This document shows, piece by piece, positions 45,255-53,600 of a stretch of DNA of 64,000 nucleotides. The stretch's first letter is position 1, and every line of letters starts with the position of its first letter. The translations under genes and the position numbers were made by a program. The stretch lies in the NCBI RefSeq assembly GCF_000293885.2, contig NZ_CP010945.1, positions 5,476,001 through 5,540,000 on the forward strand, in the 5' to 3' direction. The stretch is from Pseudomonas fluorescens NCIMB 11764. GTDB lineage: Bacteria > Pseudomonadota > Gammaproteobacteria > Pseudomonadales > Pseudomonadaceae. The notes under the pieces were generated by a model. That model was not told the DNA's origin. It did no database searches and saw nothing but the letters and a program-made list of their open reading frames with translations.

Positions 45255-46391
45255 ATGAACCAGGTCAAACAGCTCTTCACTCGCTACAAGATGCTCGCGC
45301 TGGTGTTTGCCGTGGCGTTTATCTGGCTGTACTTCAGTTGGCAGACCGAGGGCGGATTCCTGACACCGCGCAACCTTTCCAACCTGCTGCGCCAGATGTC
45401 CATTACCGGGATTCTCGCCTGCGGCATGGTGCTGGTCATCATCAGCGGAGAGATCGATTTGTCGGTTGGCTCATTGCTGGGCCTGCTCGGAGGCGTCGCA
45501 GCTATTCTCGACGTGGTCTACCACGTACCGTTGCTGGCGAACCTGGGCCTTGTGGCCCTGTGCGGGCTGCTGATCGGCCTCGCCAACGGCTACATGGCCG
45601 CCTACCTGCGTATTCCGTCATTCATCGTCGGGCTGGGAGGCATGCTGGCTTTCCGCGGCATTTTGCTGGGGATTACCGGCGGCACGACCATCGCCCCGGT
45701 ATCGCCGGAACTCGTCTACATCGGTCAGGGTTATTTGCCCCACATAATCGGCACGGGCCTGGGCGTTCTGCTGTTCGCACTGACGTTGTTCCTGACTTGG
45801 AAACAACGACGCAATCGCGCCCTTCATGGCCTTGCGGCACATTCACTGGTGCGTGACGTCGTGCGTGTGCTGTTGATCGGCGCGGTGCTAGCCGGATTCG
45901 TCCAGACCCTCAACAGCTATGACGGCATTCCCGTGCCGGTCCTGCTTCTGCTGGTTCTGCTGGGCGGTTTCAGCTACGTGACCAGCCAGACCGTGTTCGG
46001 CCGGCGCGTATATTCCGTGGGCAGCAACATGGAAGCGACACGTCTGTCCGGTATCAATGTGCAGGCCGTGAAGCTGTGGATTTTCGGAATCATGGGCGTC
46101 ATGTGCGCCCTCGCCGGCGTGGTCAACACCGCTCGCCTGGCCGCCGGTTCACCCTCGGCCGGAAGCATGGGCGAACTCGACGCCATCGCCGCCTGCTTCA
46201 TCGGCGGCACCTCCATGCGCGGCGGGTCCGGCACCGTTTACGGCGCCCTCCTCGGCGCACTGGTCATTACCAGCCTGGACAACGGCATGTCCATGCTCGA
46301 CGTCGACAGTTACTGGCAGATGATCGTCAAGGGCAGCATTCTGGTGTTGGCCGTGTGGGTGGATGTGAGCACTCGGACTGGGCGACGTTGA
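45255..46391 (+). CDS. xylH: xylose ABC transporter permease
   Basis: 378 residues, about 10-11 membrane segments, CUT2 permease of the ribose/xylose type (I-S-G-E-I-D-L-S-V-G-S-L-L-G, G-G-M-L-A-F-R-G-I-L-L-G, A-C-F-I-G-G-T-S-M-R-G-G-S-G-T-V). It starts directly after the xylG stop, so translation is coupled. It is last in the xylAFGH group; no terminator was recognised immediately downstream. Confidence 0.94.
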   Translation: MNQVKQLFTRYKMLALVFAVAFIWLYFSWQTEGGFLTPRNLSNLLRQMSITGILACGMVLVIISGEIDLSVGSLLGLLGGVAAILDVVYHVPLLANLGLVALCGLLIGLANGYMAAYLRIPSFIVGLGGMLAFRGILLGITGGTTIAPVSPELVYIGQGYLPHIIGTGLGVLLFALTLFLTWKQRRNRALHGLAAHSLVRDVVRVLLIGAVLAGFVQTLNSYDGIPVPVLLLLVLLGGFSYVTSQTVFGRRVYSVGSNMEATRLSGINVQAVKLWIFGIMGVMCALAGVVNTARLAAGSPSAGSMGELDAIAACFIGGTSMRGGSGTVYGALLGALVITSLDNGMSMLDVDSYWQMIVKGSILVLAVWVDVSTRTGRR

Positions 46392-46485
46392 TCTGCTGTG
46401 TATGAAGTGATCCGCGGCAGTCTGCGTCTAGGGAGAGCCGATTTTTCGCGACGGTTGTCATGCGGCCACCGATGGTCAGCCACCC

Positions 46486-46590
46486 GCCGGAGTAAGTGCG
46501 GAGATGAGCTTGAATGTTCTCGCCTGCAACTTGAAACGGGTCATGAAAATCATTGGTGCCAACGGTTTCATGAAAGCGCTGACGGCCTGA
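46486..46590 (+). pseudogene. C-terminal remnant of an IS transposase (IS1182/IS5-like)
   Basis: A frame ending A-E-M-S-L-N-V-L-A-C-N-L-K-R-V-M-K-I-I-G-A followed by a short tail and TGA. This matches the conserved end of DDE transposases of the IS1182 type (T-E-M-S-L-N-V-L-A-Y-N-L-K-R-V). The rest of the transposase is missing and no terminal inverted repeat was recognised. The gap 46392-46955 otherwise holds no gene I can support; a minus-strand open frame over it is the antisense shadow of this remnant. Confidence 0.65.
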
Positions 46591-46955
46591 AAAAAGCTGA
46601 TTTTGGCCCATTCCAGAGGCTGTAAAAACAGCGTTGGCGTGTTCCAGGCTACGACTGATATGGCCCGTGACATGACCGTGCGATCGCTCAGTCAACGAAC
46701 GTCACTGTTCCACTTATTGAGGTGTCCGAAAATCATATTGCTTGGTTTCGAATTTTTGAAAAGTATGAGATTCCGCAACCCACCGGCTGTGTACTCAATT
46801 AAGTGAATGGAGCCAACCCTAATCTTAGCTTTGCGCCTGGAACCGCCTCTCAACGAGCGTTAGTGCCGACCCGATGCGACTCGGAACCGGCAGCTGCTCA
46901 CAATGATCGAGTCAAGTCAGACTTCTGTGTCATTTGCTCAGGTACTCGTCAAGCT

Positions 46956-47846
46956 TTAAAGCACTGGTTTGTCACTGCGCGCCTTGAGATTGGCTTTGAG
47001 CTGTTCGCTCATCGGCATATTCAGATTCATTCCTTTTGGAGGAATCGGTGATTGAAACCACTTGGTGTATAGCCTTACGAATTCGCCCGACTCCATGAGA
47101 CGGGTAATGGTGCCATCGACCAATTGCTTGAACTCAGGATCATCTTTGCGAAGCATGCAGCCGTAGGGTTCGACTTGCAGCGCATCACCCACGACTTCGA
47201 GCGAATCGGGATTTTTGGAGTTCGCCATGAGGCCAAAAAGCAGAATATCGTCCATGGCAAACGCCACGGCACGATCATTTTCAACCAGCGCCAAGGAGTC
47301 GTCATAGTCTTTGCCCAAGACAACCTGTACGTCTAGATTGTTGTCGGTACTGTATTGGCGGAGGACCTTCTCGTTCGTGCTGCCGACGGTGCTGGCGACA
47401 GTCTTCTTTGCGAGATCGGCGTAGTTCTTTATGCCGGAGGTCTTCTTGGTCAATAGGCGCGTGCCGGTGTAGAAATGGCTAATTGCAAAAGCCACGTCCT
47501 TGCCACGCGCAGCGTTGTTGGTTGTGGATCCGCACTCCAGATCGTATGTGCCGTTGACCAGCAACGGAATGCGGGTTTGCGAAGATACAGGAATGTAAGC
47601 CACTTCTAAGTTCGGCTTGTTGAGCTTCCTGCGCACATCATCAACGATGGCATCGGTTAAATCGACTGAGAAACCCACGGCTTCGGTAGGACTGATCAAG
47701 TAGCTGAAAGGTACCGATGCCTCCCGGTAAGACACGGTGATTTTGTTTTTATCGGCAACTTTTTCGAGTGTCTGCGAGTTGGCGGGTGCCATGGCAGACA
47801 AGCCTGCGGCGAGGATTGTCGTTGCTACGAAATATGAAGTTTTCAT
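46956..47846 (-). CDS. GltI-like glutamate/aspartate periplasmic binding protein (orphan)
   Basis: 296 residues with a signal peptide (1-24, A-N-S-Q) and a polar-amino-acid binding fold: I-T-V-S-Y-R-E-A-S-V-P-F-S-Y, L-E-C-G-S-T-T-N-N and T-V-G-S-T-N-E-K are typical of GltI/PEB1a-like glutamate/aspartate-binding proteins. The ATG at 47846 follows AAAGGG. No ABC permease or ATPase genes are near, and the IS remnant lies on its 3' side, so it is probably a displaced or accessory binding protein that uses a transporter coded elsewhere. Confidence 0.85.
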   Translation of the reverse strand: MKTSYFVATTILAAGLSAMAPANSQTLEKVADKNKITVSYREASVPFSYLISPTEAVGFSVDLTDAIVDDVRRKLNKPNLEVAYIPVSSQTRIPLLVNGTYDLECGSTTNNAARGKDVAFAISHFYTGTRLLTKKTSGIKNYADLAKKTVASTVGSTNEKVLRQYSTDNNLDVQVVLGKDYDDSLALVENDRAVAFAMDDILLFGLMANSKNPDSLEVVGDALQVEPYGCMLRKDDPEFKQLVDGTITRLMESGEFVRLYTKWFQSPIPPKGMNLNMPMSEQLKANLKARSDKPVL

Positions 47847-48276
47847 CGGACACCCTTTAAAGTATGAAAAAGGCAAAAACATCTCAAAAACACACTGAGA
47901 AACGTAAAGGACGTGAGCACTAATATCCGGCATGTCTACGAAACGTTATTGCAAACACTACGCCCAGGGACGGTAGATACTTTGAGCCAGATCAGAAAAC
48001 CGAGTCATGTGCGAAGTCGCACAAACTCCATCGCGACGGATCGCGGGCGCTTCAGCTTAAGACGCCACGCTGCCGATTGGAGTATTTGGGGGTGCGGAAA
48101 TGAGGGAAGATATTTCGCTGACACTTAGGCGCATCTAAAGCCTGCGGCTTAACGTATCGATCGATATGGGCGCCGGACGAAGAAGCCCCATCGCGAGGGG
48201 TTAGGCCAGACCTTGAATGTCTGCTCCCCACGCTGGCTACTTCAGCTTTTGGCCGACTGCTGTAACTTACCAGTGT

Positions 48277-48366
48277 CAGCTTTGGGTTGTTTTCTTCCTT
48301 TCGCCACCGTCAGCTAAGGGTCGATTGCTGCGCCTGGGCAGAGGCAGAAATCGGCCAAGAGGTTCC
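48277..48366 (+). repeat. dispersed intergenic repeat, composite copy c
   Basis: TTTGGGTTGTTTTC at 48281 followed at 48318 by GGGTCGATTGCTGC and GGCAGAAATCGGCCAAGAGG: two overlapping partial copies. It lies in the 724-nt gap 47847-48570, where no gene is recognised. Upstream of it the segment 48241-48256 resembles the repeat's end in inverted order. Confidence 0.65.
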
Positions 48367-48570
48367 ACCTCGCCAGCCACCTCAGGGACGAGCTGGTTGG
48401 GCGGCAACTGGCGAGGCGAACACATAGACAATAGCTTCCCTTGCTGAACACGCCTCACGCCGCTCATCAAATACCCCTGCTCGTCCGCCGCCTCCCTCCG
48501 CAGCTTTCGTTTAGACGTAAGCTCAACTACGGTGATTCCAAGACTGCTGTCCAACCGAGGAGCCCAGTGC

Positions 48571-48960
48571 ATGTCCAGAATCTTCTCTCTGATGCTCGCC
48601 GGCCTGTTTCTGTACACCAGCCAGGCGATGGCAGACACCCTCAAGATCGGCGTGATCGGCGCCGGCAAACTGGACGGCAAAGTGATATTCAGCACCAGTA
48701 ATCCATTCGGCGGCCGTGACGCAGGTGTCGGGCGCAAGGCGCTGGACATGGGCGTGGCCCTGGCGGATCAGCCGTATCTGCCCGGCGTGCACCTGGTGCG
48801 GGCGTTCAACGCATGGCCTGGCTTGGGGCTCCACCTTGAGCATGGCGCGCAAAAAAACCTTGGATAATTGCATCCGCTATGCCGGCCGATCCGGTGGCAC
48901 GCCGACTACTTGCCAAGTGGTGTTGGCGGAGTGCAGGCATTGAAACCTATGCAAAGCCGA
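48571..48960 (+). pseudogene. decayed NADPH-dependent F420-reductase-like gene
   Basis: Starts with GAGGAG-ATG and an intact signal peptide, then L-K-I-G-V-I-G-A-G-K, the first strand and dinucleotide loop of exported NADP/F420-type reductases. Directly after this comes D-G-K-V-I-F-S-T-S-N-P-F-G-G-R-D-A, which in intact relatives lies roughly 80 residues later, so an in-frame deletion removed the middle of the Rossmann domain. The conserved L-P-G-V-x-L-V-R-A-F-N-A follows, then the frame shifts; a family-like tail (A-D-P-V-A-R-R-L-L-A-K, A-G-I-E) continues in another frame to about 48960. The intact family is annotated from general knowledge; the function is lost here. Confidence 0.6.
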
Positions 48961-49021
48961 GGAACGACAGGATAACCACGACGACCACCACTAACCCGAC
49001 GATGTAGATGATGTTGTTCAT
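48947..49021 (-). CDS. 24-residue single-helix membrane peptide
   Basis: ATG at 49021 follows GAGGTGGG at ideal spacing and encodes M-N-N-I-I-Y-I-V-G-L-V-V-V-V-V-V-I-L-S-F-L-G-F-A. This is one uninterrupted membrane helix with a short polar start, and the pattern M-N-N-I-x-Y-I-V-G-x-V-V-x-x-x-x-x-L-S-F-L-G is one I recall from small Pseudomonas ORFs. It is too short for ordinary gene finding. Its 3' end overlaps the decayed reductase tail by 14 nt on the other strand. Function unknown; small membrane peptides often modulate a larger membrane protein. Confidence 0.6.
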   Translation of the reverse strand: MNNIIYIVGLVVVVVVILSFLGFA

Positions 49022-49147
49022 GAAACCCACCTCTCAACCAGAATAGGACTGCGGCACGAGGGCTTGCACCTTCACGGTAGTGCAGCTTTGCTCGCAATGC
49101 CATTCAGCAAGAGACGATCGGGCAAGACAGTTTCCCTTGCTCACGGA

Positions 49148-50002
49148 CTAGAGCCGAAAATGCTGTTGCATGGCTTGGGAGAGCAAATCCACCGCTTCAT
49201 CCCCATCTGAAGACGGCGATCGGATAAACACGACCTCATGCTCCGGTATGACGGGCAAACCGTCGAGAATCTGCATACTTTCCGTCACCCTGGCGCGGTC
49301 TATCAGACTGATCGCCAACCCGGCCTCCACGCAGGCGCTGACGGCCTGGTTGGACGGACTGTCCAGCACCGCGCGCCACCGGCGGCCGCTTTGTTTGAGT
49401 GATGCCACCATGGCTTGCCGATAAGGGCATTGCGCCGCATGTACGGCCAGTGGCAGCGGATCCATCGAGGCCAGCGACTTGTTTGCCGGCCCCACCCAGA
49501 TCGGCGTGGTGGCGACGAGAAATTGCGCCTGCATGGTCAACTGCCCCCTGGCTTGGGCAATCACCGCGGCCTGAAGCTTTCCACGCTGGACCTGCTCACG
49601 CAGCGAATCACTGGGGGCTGTCTTCAACTCCAGCACCACGTTGGGCCAGGCAGCGGCGAATGTCGGCAGGATGTCGCGGATGACGTGGGCGGCGTATTCG
49701 TCGGGGACACCCAGGGTAATGCGTCCTGCCAGGTGGCTTCCATGCAGGTCGGCCAGCACCCGGTCATGGGTGCTCAGCAGTTCTGTCGTCGACAAAAGCA
49801 AACGCTTGCCCAGTGCGGTCAGGGAGACGGACTGATTATCGCGATTCAGCAAGCGCCCCCCGGCGACTGCCTCAAGCCGCTGGATATGCACGCTCACCGC
49901 CGCCGGGCTTTTATGCAGCTGCTCGGCCGCCGCACTGAATTTGCCAATCCGCGCCACCGCATGAAATGTACGTACCAGCTCGATATCGAGGATCGCCGTC
50001 AT
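49148..50002 (-). CDS. LysR-type regulator, divergent from EamA exporter
   Basis: 284 residues. LysR helix-turn-helix at D-I-E-L-V-R-T-F-H-A-V-A-R-I-G-K-F-S-A-A-A and K-S-P-A-A-V-S-V-H-I-Q-R-L-E; effector domain from about 88. It is divergent from the EamA-family gene with a 74-nt gap, an arrangement in which the LysR normally activates the exporter on sensing its substrate. Confidence 0.85.
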   Translation of the reverse strand: MTAILDIELVRTFHAVARIGKFSAAAEQLHKSPAAVSVHIQRLEAVAGGRLLNRDNQSVSLTALGKRLLLSTTELLSTHDRVLADLHGSHLAGRITLGVPDEYAAHVIRDILPTFAAAWPNVVLELKTAPSDSLREQVQRGKLQAAVIAQARGQLTMQAQFLVATTPIWVGPANKSLASMDPLPLAVHAAQCPYRQAMVASLKQSGRRWRAVLDSPSNQAVSACVEAGLAISLIDRARVTESMQILDGLPVIPEHEVVFIRSPSSDGDEAVDLLSQAMQQHFRL

Positions 50003-50076
50003 GATTTAATCTTCGTGAATGACTGCTGCACTTTATTTTGATTTATTAGATTAGGCCGATTTCGTAGCCTGTGGCA

Positions 50077-51012
50077 ATGAACCAGCCCACACCGATCTCC
50101 TGTCAGCAGCAAGTCATCCCCCACTGGCGCCAGAAGGTACCGCTGCCGCTGCTCGAGGCGGCTTTGATTCTGACCTGGAGTTCCGGATTCGTCGGCGCGC
50201 GATTCTCGATGGACTATGCGTCCCCCTTGTTGGTGGTGTTTTGGCGCTGCGTCGTGGTCACGCTGATCCTGTTTCCTTTCGTCGACAGGCAATTGCGGCA
50301 AACCTCCCCTGCCGTGTTGCTGAAAAACGCCGGCATCGGTCTTCTGGCCATGGCCGGCTATCTGGCCGGCGTCATACAAGGCATAGCCCTGGGTGTACCG
50401 GCGGGCCTTGCCGCGGTGTTCGCCAACCTGCTGCCGATGGCGGTCGCATTGCTGGCCGCTGGCGTGCTGGGGCAAAGACTGGCCTGGCAAGTCTGGGCAG
50501 GGCTGGGCATCGGCCTGGTTGGGGTTGTGGTGGTGACGCTTGGCGCACTGGCCTGGGGTAGCGCGCCCCTCTGGGCGTATGGCCTGCCGGTGCTCGGTAC
50601 GCTTTCGCTCGCCATCGCGACACTCTGGCAGAAGCATTTGCACGCCTCTGAATCGCTGGACCTCCTGCCCAACCTGTGGCTGCAATGTTGCGTGTCGAGT
50701 TTTGCATTCGCCCTGATCGAGGGCACGCAAGGTAGCCTGGCGCCGATACCCGGCATGGGGTTTGCGCTGAGCGTACTGTGGACGGTGGGATTGTCTACGT
50801 TAGGCGGCTACGGGCTTTATTGGGTCTGCCTGCGCCGGGCGACAGCCACACGAGTGGCCAGCGTCTTGTACCTGAGCCCGCCCGTCACGATGCTTTGGGC
50901 CTGGGCCATGTTCAACGAACCGTTGTCATGGCAAATGGTGTCAGGCATGGCAGTGTCCGGGGTCGGCATCTGGATGGTGGTTCGGTCGGAGGCTCGGCAG
51001 GCCTGGCGGTAA
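50077..51012 (+). CDS. EamA/DMT-family transporter
   Basis: 311 residues with ten membrane segments in two EamA repeats: L-L-E-A-A-L-I-L-T-W-S-S-G-F-V-G-A-R-F near residue 30 and P-V-T-M-L-W-A-W-A-M-F-N-E-P-L-S near 275 (the E-P-L position typical of DMT exporters). It probably exports an amino acid or related metabolite. The ATG at 50077 is chosen; a GTG six bases upstream is in frame. Regulated, by position, by the divergent LysR. Confidence 0.85.
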   Translation: MNQPTPISCQQQVIPHWRQKVPLPLLEAALILTWSSGFVGARFSMDYASPLLVVFWRCVVVTLILFPFVDRQLRQTSPAVLLKNAGIGLLAMAGYLAGVIQGIALGVPAGLAAVFANLLPMAVALLAAGVLGQRLAWQVWAGLGIGLVGVVVVTLGALAWGSAPLWAYGLPVLGTLSLAIATLWQKHLHASESLDLLPNLWLQCCVSSFAFALIEGTQGSLAPIPGMGFALSVLWTVGLSTLGGYGLYWVCLRRATATRVASVLYLSPPVTMLWAWAMFNEPLSWQMVSGMAVSGVGIWMVVRSEARQAWR

Positions 51013-51053
51013 AGCTGATGGATGTTGCGGGGCAGAAGATGCTCTTGCCGACA

Positions 51054-51090
51054 GACTGCAATCGGCTGTGGATTCAACCGATCGATGCAA
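51054..51090 (+). repeat. dispersed 37-bp repeat, copy 2
   Basis: 34 of 37 positions equal the reverse complement of 5954-5990 (core CAATCGGCTGTGGATTCAAC). It lies 42 nt after the EamA gene's stop. Confidence 0.7.
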
Positions 51091-51192
51091 CACATCTAAA
51101 TTCTGTGTAAGCAGAAGGAGTGTTGCAGATGGCCACGCTGGTTTACCAGCCCGGTATGACATGAAAATCCCGGTCTAGCACTGGTTATTAGA

Positions 51193-51735
51193 TTATGTGC
51201 GCGACTCGGAAGAAATGAGGAGGACCAGATCAGTATCGCCTACGTCGACACCAGCTTGTGACAGCAAAGTAGTAACTTGGCCTCGGTGATGAGTCTGGTG
51301 GTTGAAGAAATGCATGACCAAGCCATAAAAGCTCCTGTCAGCGGGGGTTCCTTTCATGCTTGTGTAATTGAGGGTGTGATCTAAATCCGCCTCTGTAATC
51401 GAGCGAGACCACTCGACAATCACCTGATCGAGCCAAACGCGATGTGCCGAAAGTGCTCGGATATTTGAGAGCTGTAACTGGTCGAGACTTGTGGGGGCCG
51501 GGAGCTGTCGAATCGGCTCCAGAGCCAAGTGATTCGCCGGGTGCCTGGCAAATCGCTTTAGCCAGATAGTGTCCCCGGCCACCAGGTGATTCAACGTCCC
51601 GAGAATAGAACCAAAGAATGCTTTCCTATCCACTGACAGCTCTTCGTCTGTCAGACTTCTGGCCGCCTCATAAACCTTTGCGTTCATCCAATCGTTATAG
51701 ATAGCCATCAGGCAGATATGGTCGGTGCGGCCCAT
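51193..51735 (-). CDS. DinB-family protein
   Basis: 180 residues of the DinB/YfiT four-helix family. The three metal-ligand histidines are visible in L-N-H-L-V-A-G-D, and H-F-F-N-H-Q-T-H-H-R-G-Q. The ATG at 51735 has AAGGA at good spacing; the ATG nine bases upstream would have the site too close. DinB-like proteins bind divalent metal and include thiol-dependent transferases; the actual function here is unknown. It is a single gene with a repeat copy just upstream. Confidence 0.85.
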   Translation of the reverse strand: MGRTDHICLMAIYNDWMNAKVYEAARSLTDEELSVDRKAFFGSILGTLNHLVAGDTIWLKRFARHPANHLALEPIRQLPAPTSLDQLQLSNIRALSAHRVWLDQVIVEWSRSITEADLDHTLNYTSMKGTPADRSFYGLVMHFFNHQTHHRGQVTTLLSQAGVDVGDTDLVLLISSESRT

Positions 51736-51849
51736 CGTGTTCATCCTTTGAGTGAATACTGGACAAGCGTTCCACGCTCATCTGGGGCCATTCTAGAGCA
51801 AGGCTTTTTGAATCACCCTTGATTTCGTAGACACGTGACCGGCTATATC

Positions 51850-51905
51850 GGGTCGGCTGCTGCTCTTCGCGACAGGCAACAATCGGCCAGGAGCGGCCAT
51901 TGGCG
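51850..51905 (+). repeat. dispersed intergenic repeat, copy d
   Basis: GGGTCGGCTGCTG, then CGCGACAGGCAACAATCGGCC and AGGAGCGGCCATTG. It lies in the 303-nt gap between the divergent DinB and carbon-nitrogen hydrolase genes. Confidence 0.75.
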
Positions 51906-52038
51906 TTCGTGCAAACTCCTCCGTACGCACTTTTCAAACTGCCAACGTTCGTGCAGCATGCATTGACTTTTAAGCAGAGGCTGAGCACCAGTTCAGTCAC
52001 TCTCGAAGCTAACCCTACACATGGAAGCGAGACGGGAA

Positions 52039-52770
52039 ATGAAGTTAATCGCTGCGCAGATCCTCCCTGTACCCGGGGAATATGAGAAAAACATCACCAG
52101 ACACATTGATGTCATCCACCTGGCTGCAAGCCAAGGCGCCAATCTCGTGCTTTTTCCCGAGCTTTCCCTCACCGGTTACGAACCGAGGCTGGCTGAGGTC
52201 TTGGCGGTGCATCCGAGTGACGGCCGTTTTGACGAGTTCCAGAGGTTAAGCGACCTATATGGGATGACCATCGCTGTTGGCGCGCCAACGAAGGGAACTA
52301 AAGGCACCGAGATCAGCATGATCACCTTCCAACCCGGCCTGGAGCGCACGAGCTATTCAAAACAGCATCTACATTTCGACGAATTACCTTTTTTCACTCC
52401 GGGCACCGAGAAGCTTGTGCTGAGTCAGGCAAATTTTGTCCTTGCACCCGCCATTTGCTACGAGTCACTGCAACCAAGCCACGCCGCACAAGCCGCAGAG
52501 TCAGGCGCTCAGGTGTATTTGGCAAGCGTGGCCAAGTCTGAGAGAAGTATTGCATCGGCAAACAGTCATTATCCGATGATTGCTAAAAAGCATTCCATGA
52601 CGGTGATGATGGCGAACTGTATAGGCACCGCCGACGACTTTGTAGCAGCAGGTTGTTCTGCCATCTGGAACAGTCACGGTGAACTCGTTTGCAGCGCCAA
52701 CGCCTTTCAAGAGGCATTAGTTGCGTACGATGTACAGACTGGAGAAGCGAGCATTTTCAGCCTGGTTTGA
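52039..52770 (+). CDS. carbon-nitrogen hydrolase (nitrilase superfamily amidase)
   Basis: 243 residues. The catalytic triad is Glu41 (F-P-E-L-S-L-T-G-Y), Lys109 (Y-S-K-Q-H-L-H) and Cys140 (P-A-I-C-Y-E-S-L). C-Y-E rather than C-W-E-N indicates the amidase/N-carbamoyl-type branches, not a true nitrilase. At 243 residues it is slightly short for the superfamily (about 260-300). The start is between ATG 52021 and 52039; the second matches the family N-terminus M-K-L-I-A-A-Q. It is a single gene flanked by repeat copies d and e; base composition is lower in GC than neighbouring operons. Confidence 0.83.
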   Translation: MKLIAAQILPVPGEYEKNITRHIDVIHLAASQGANLVLFPELSLTGYEPRLAEVLAVHPSDGRFDEFQRLSDLYGMTIAVGAPTKGTKGTEISMITFQPGLERTSYSKQHLHFDELPFFTPGTEKLVLSQANFVLAPAICYESLQPSHAAQAAESGAQVYLASVAKSERSIASANSHYPMIAKKHSMTVMMANCIGTADDFVAAGCSAIWNSHGELVCSANAFQEALVAYDVQTGEASIFSLV

Positions 52771-52852
52771 AATCCCGCTCATGCTCACCCTCGCTGACAG
52801 CTACCTACCAACCGTTACCAGTATCGGTGAAGGTGGGACGGACTATCTATAT

Positions 52853-52910
52853 TGGGTCGTTTTCTGCGCTCTCGCGATAGGCAGAAATCGGCCAGAAGCG
52901 GACGGTCGTC
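52853..52910 (+). repeat. dispersed intergenic repeat, copy e
   Basis: One of the most complete copies: TGGGTCGTTTTCTGC, CTCTCGCGATAGGCAGAAA, TCGGCCAGAAGCGGACGGTC. It lies 83 nt after the carbon-nitrogen hydrolase stop. Confidence 0.85.
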
Positions 52911-52973
52911 CCCGCCAATAAGCCCGTACTTGGGAAGATATTTTTTTGGTAGATGTCAGGCTTTTTCACCAAC

Positions 52974-53273
52974 TCACAGCAGTTTGTCCTTCAGCAGCTG
53001 CTTGATCAGTCGTTCCGTCTCACACATTTCACCGAGAAATTTCTGATCATAATGACTGGTGGTTTCCAGGTAGCCTCGCGTGCAGTTCAAGAGCCCCTTC
53101 AAGCTCGCCTCCAGCTTTTGTTTTGAGCCAGTACCGATTAGCGCCAAGCTTGCCTCGTACCGCTTTAAGTAATCAGCTACGACGACTTCATCAGACGCGA
53201 TGCATTTGTCTCGAATTGCAGCGATAGTTTTTTCGATTTGCTGGTTCACATTCCGCAAGCTGTCTGAAAGCAC
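52974..53273 (-). CDS. hypothetical all-helical protein
   Basis: 99 residues from GTG 53273, which follows GGAG with 6-nt spacing. The composition is helical and charged (for example V-N-Q-Q-I-E-K-T-I-A-A-I-R-D-K, E-T-E-R-L-I-K-Q-L-L-K-D-K-L-L) with three Cys and no signal or membrane segment. I do not recognise the family. It stands alone between repeat copies e and f, and its AT-richer sequence suggests recent arrival. Confidence 0.5.
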   Translation of the reverse strand: MLSDSLRNVNQQIEKTIAAIRDKCIASDEVVVADYLKRYEASLALIGTGSKQKLEASLKGLLNCTRGYLETTSHYDQKFLGEMCETERLIKQLLKDKLL

Positions 53274-53334
53274 CTTTTACTCCCGCTACTATTCGCCGAA
53301 TGGTCCCTGGATTTTATAGACACAAATGAACGAC

Positions 53335-53394
53335 AGCTTTGGGTCGCTTTCTGCCTCGCGCGACTGGCAGAAAACGGCCAAAAACAGTCGTTGG
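53335..53394 (+). repeat. dispersed intergenic repeat, copy f
   Basis: AGCTTTGGGTCGC, then TTTCTGCC (53348-53355) and GGCAGAAA (53366-53373) as perfect 8-bp arms, then ACGGCCAAAAACAGTCG. Another inverted pair, GTTGGAAAAC at 53390-53399 and GTTTTCCAAC at 53435-53444, follows. No gene is recognised in 53274-53600. Confidence 0.85.
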
Positions 53395-53600
53395 AAAACT
53401 CTATGGGTCCAACAGTTTTTCCCACCATTGCTAGGTTTTCCAACTGTTCCGCGTTAGCCGTCTTCGTGCTGGCTATGCTCCATGGTAAAGCGATTCAAGC
53501 CAAGTCGGGCTTCAGTCGCGATACCCTGGACGCGGTAGTCGACCAAGCCTTGTAGCCTTGTCCATCAAAATCGACCGTTCCGTTTCGCTTAGCTCCATTG

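Noticed and set aside
46327-46695. 122-residue minus-strand open frame after xylH
   Set aside because: Antisense of the transposase C-terminal remnant; the plus-strand tail explains it better.
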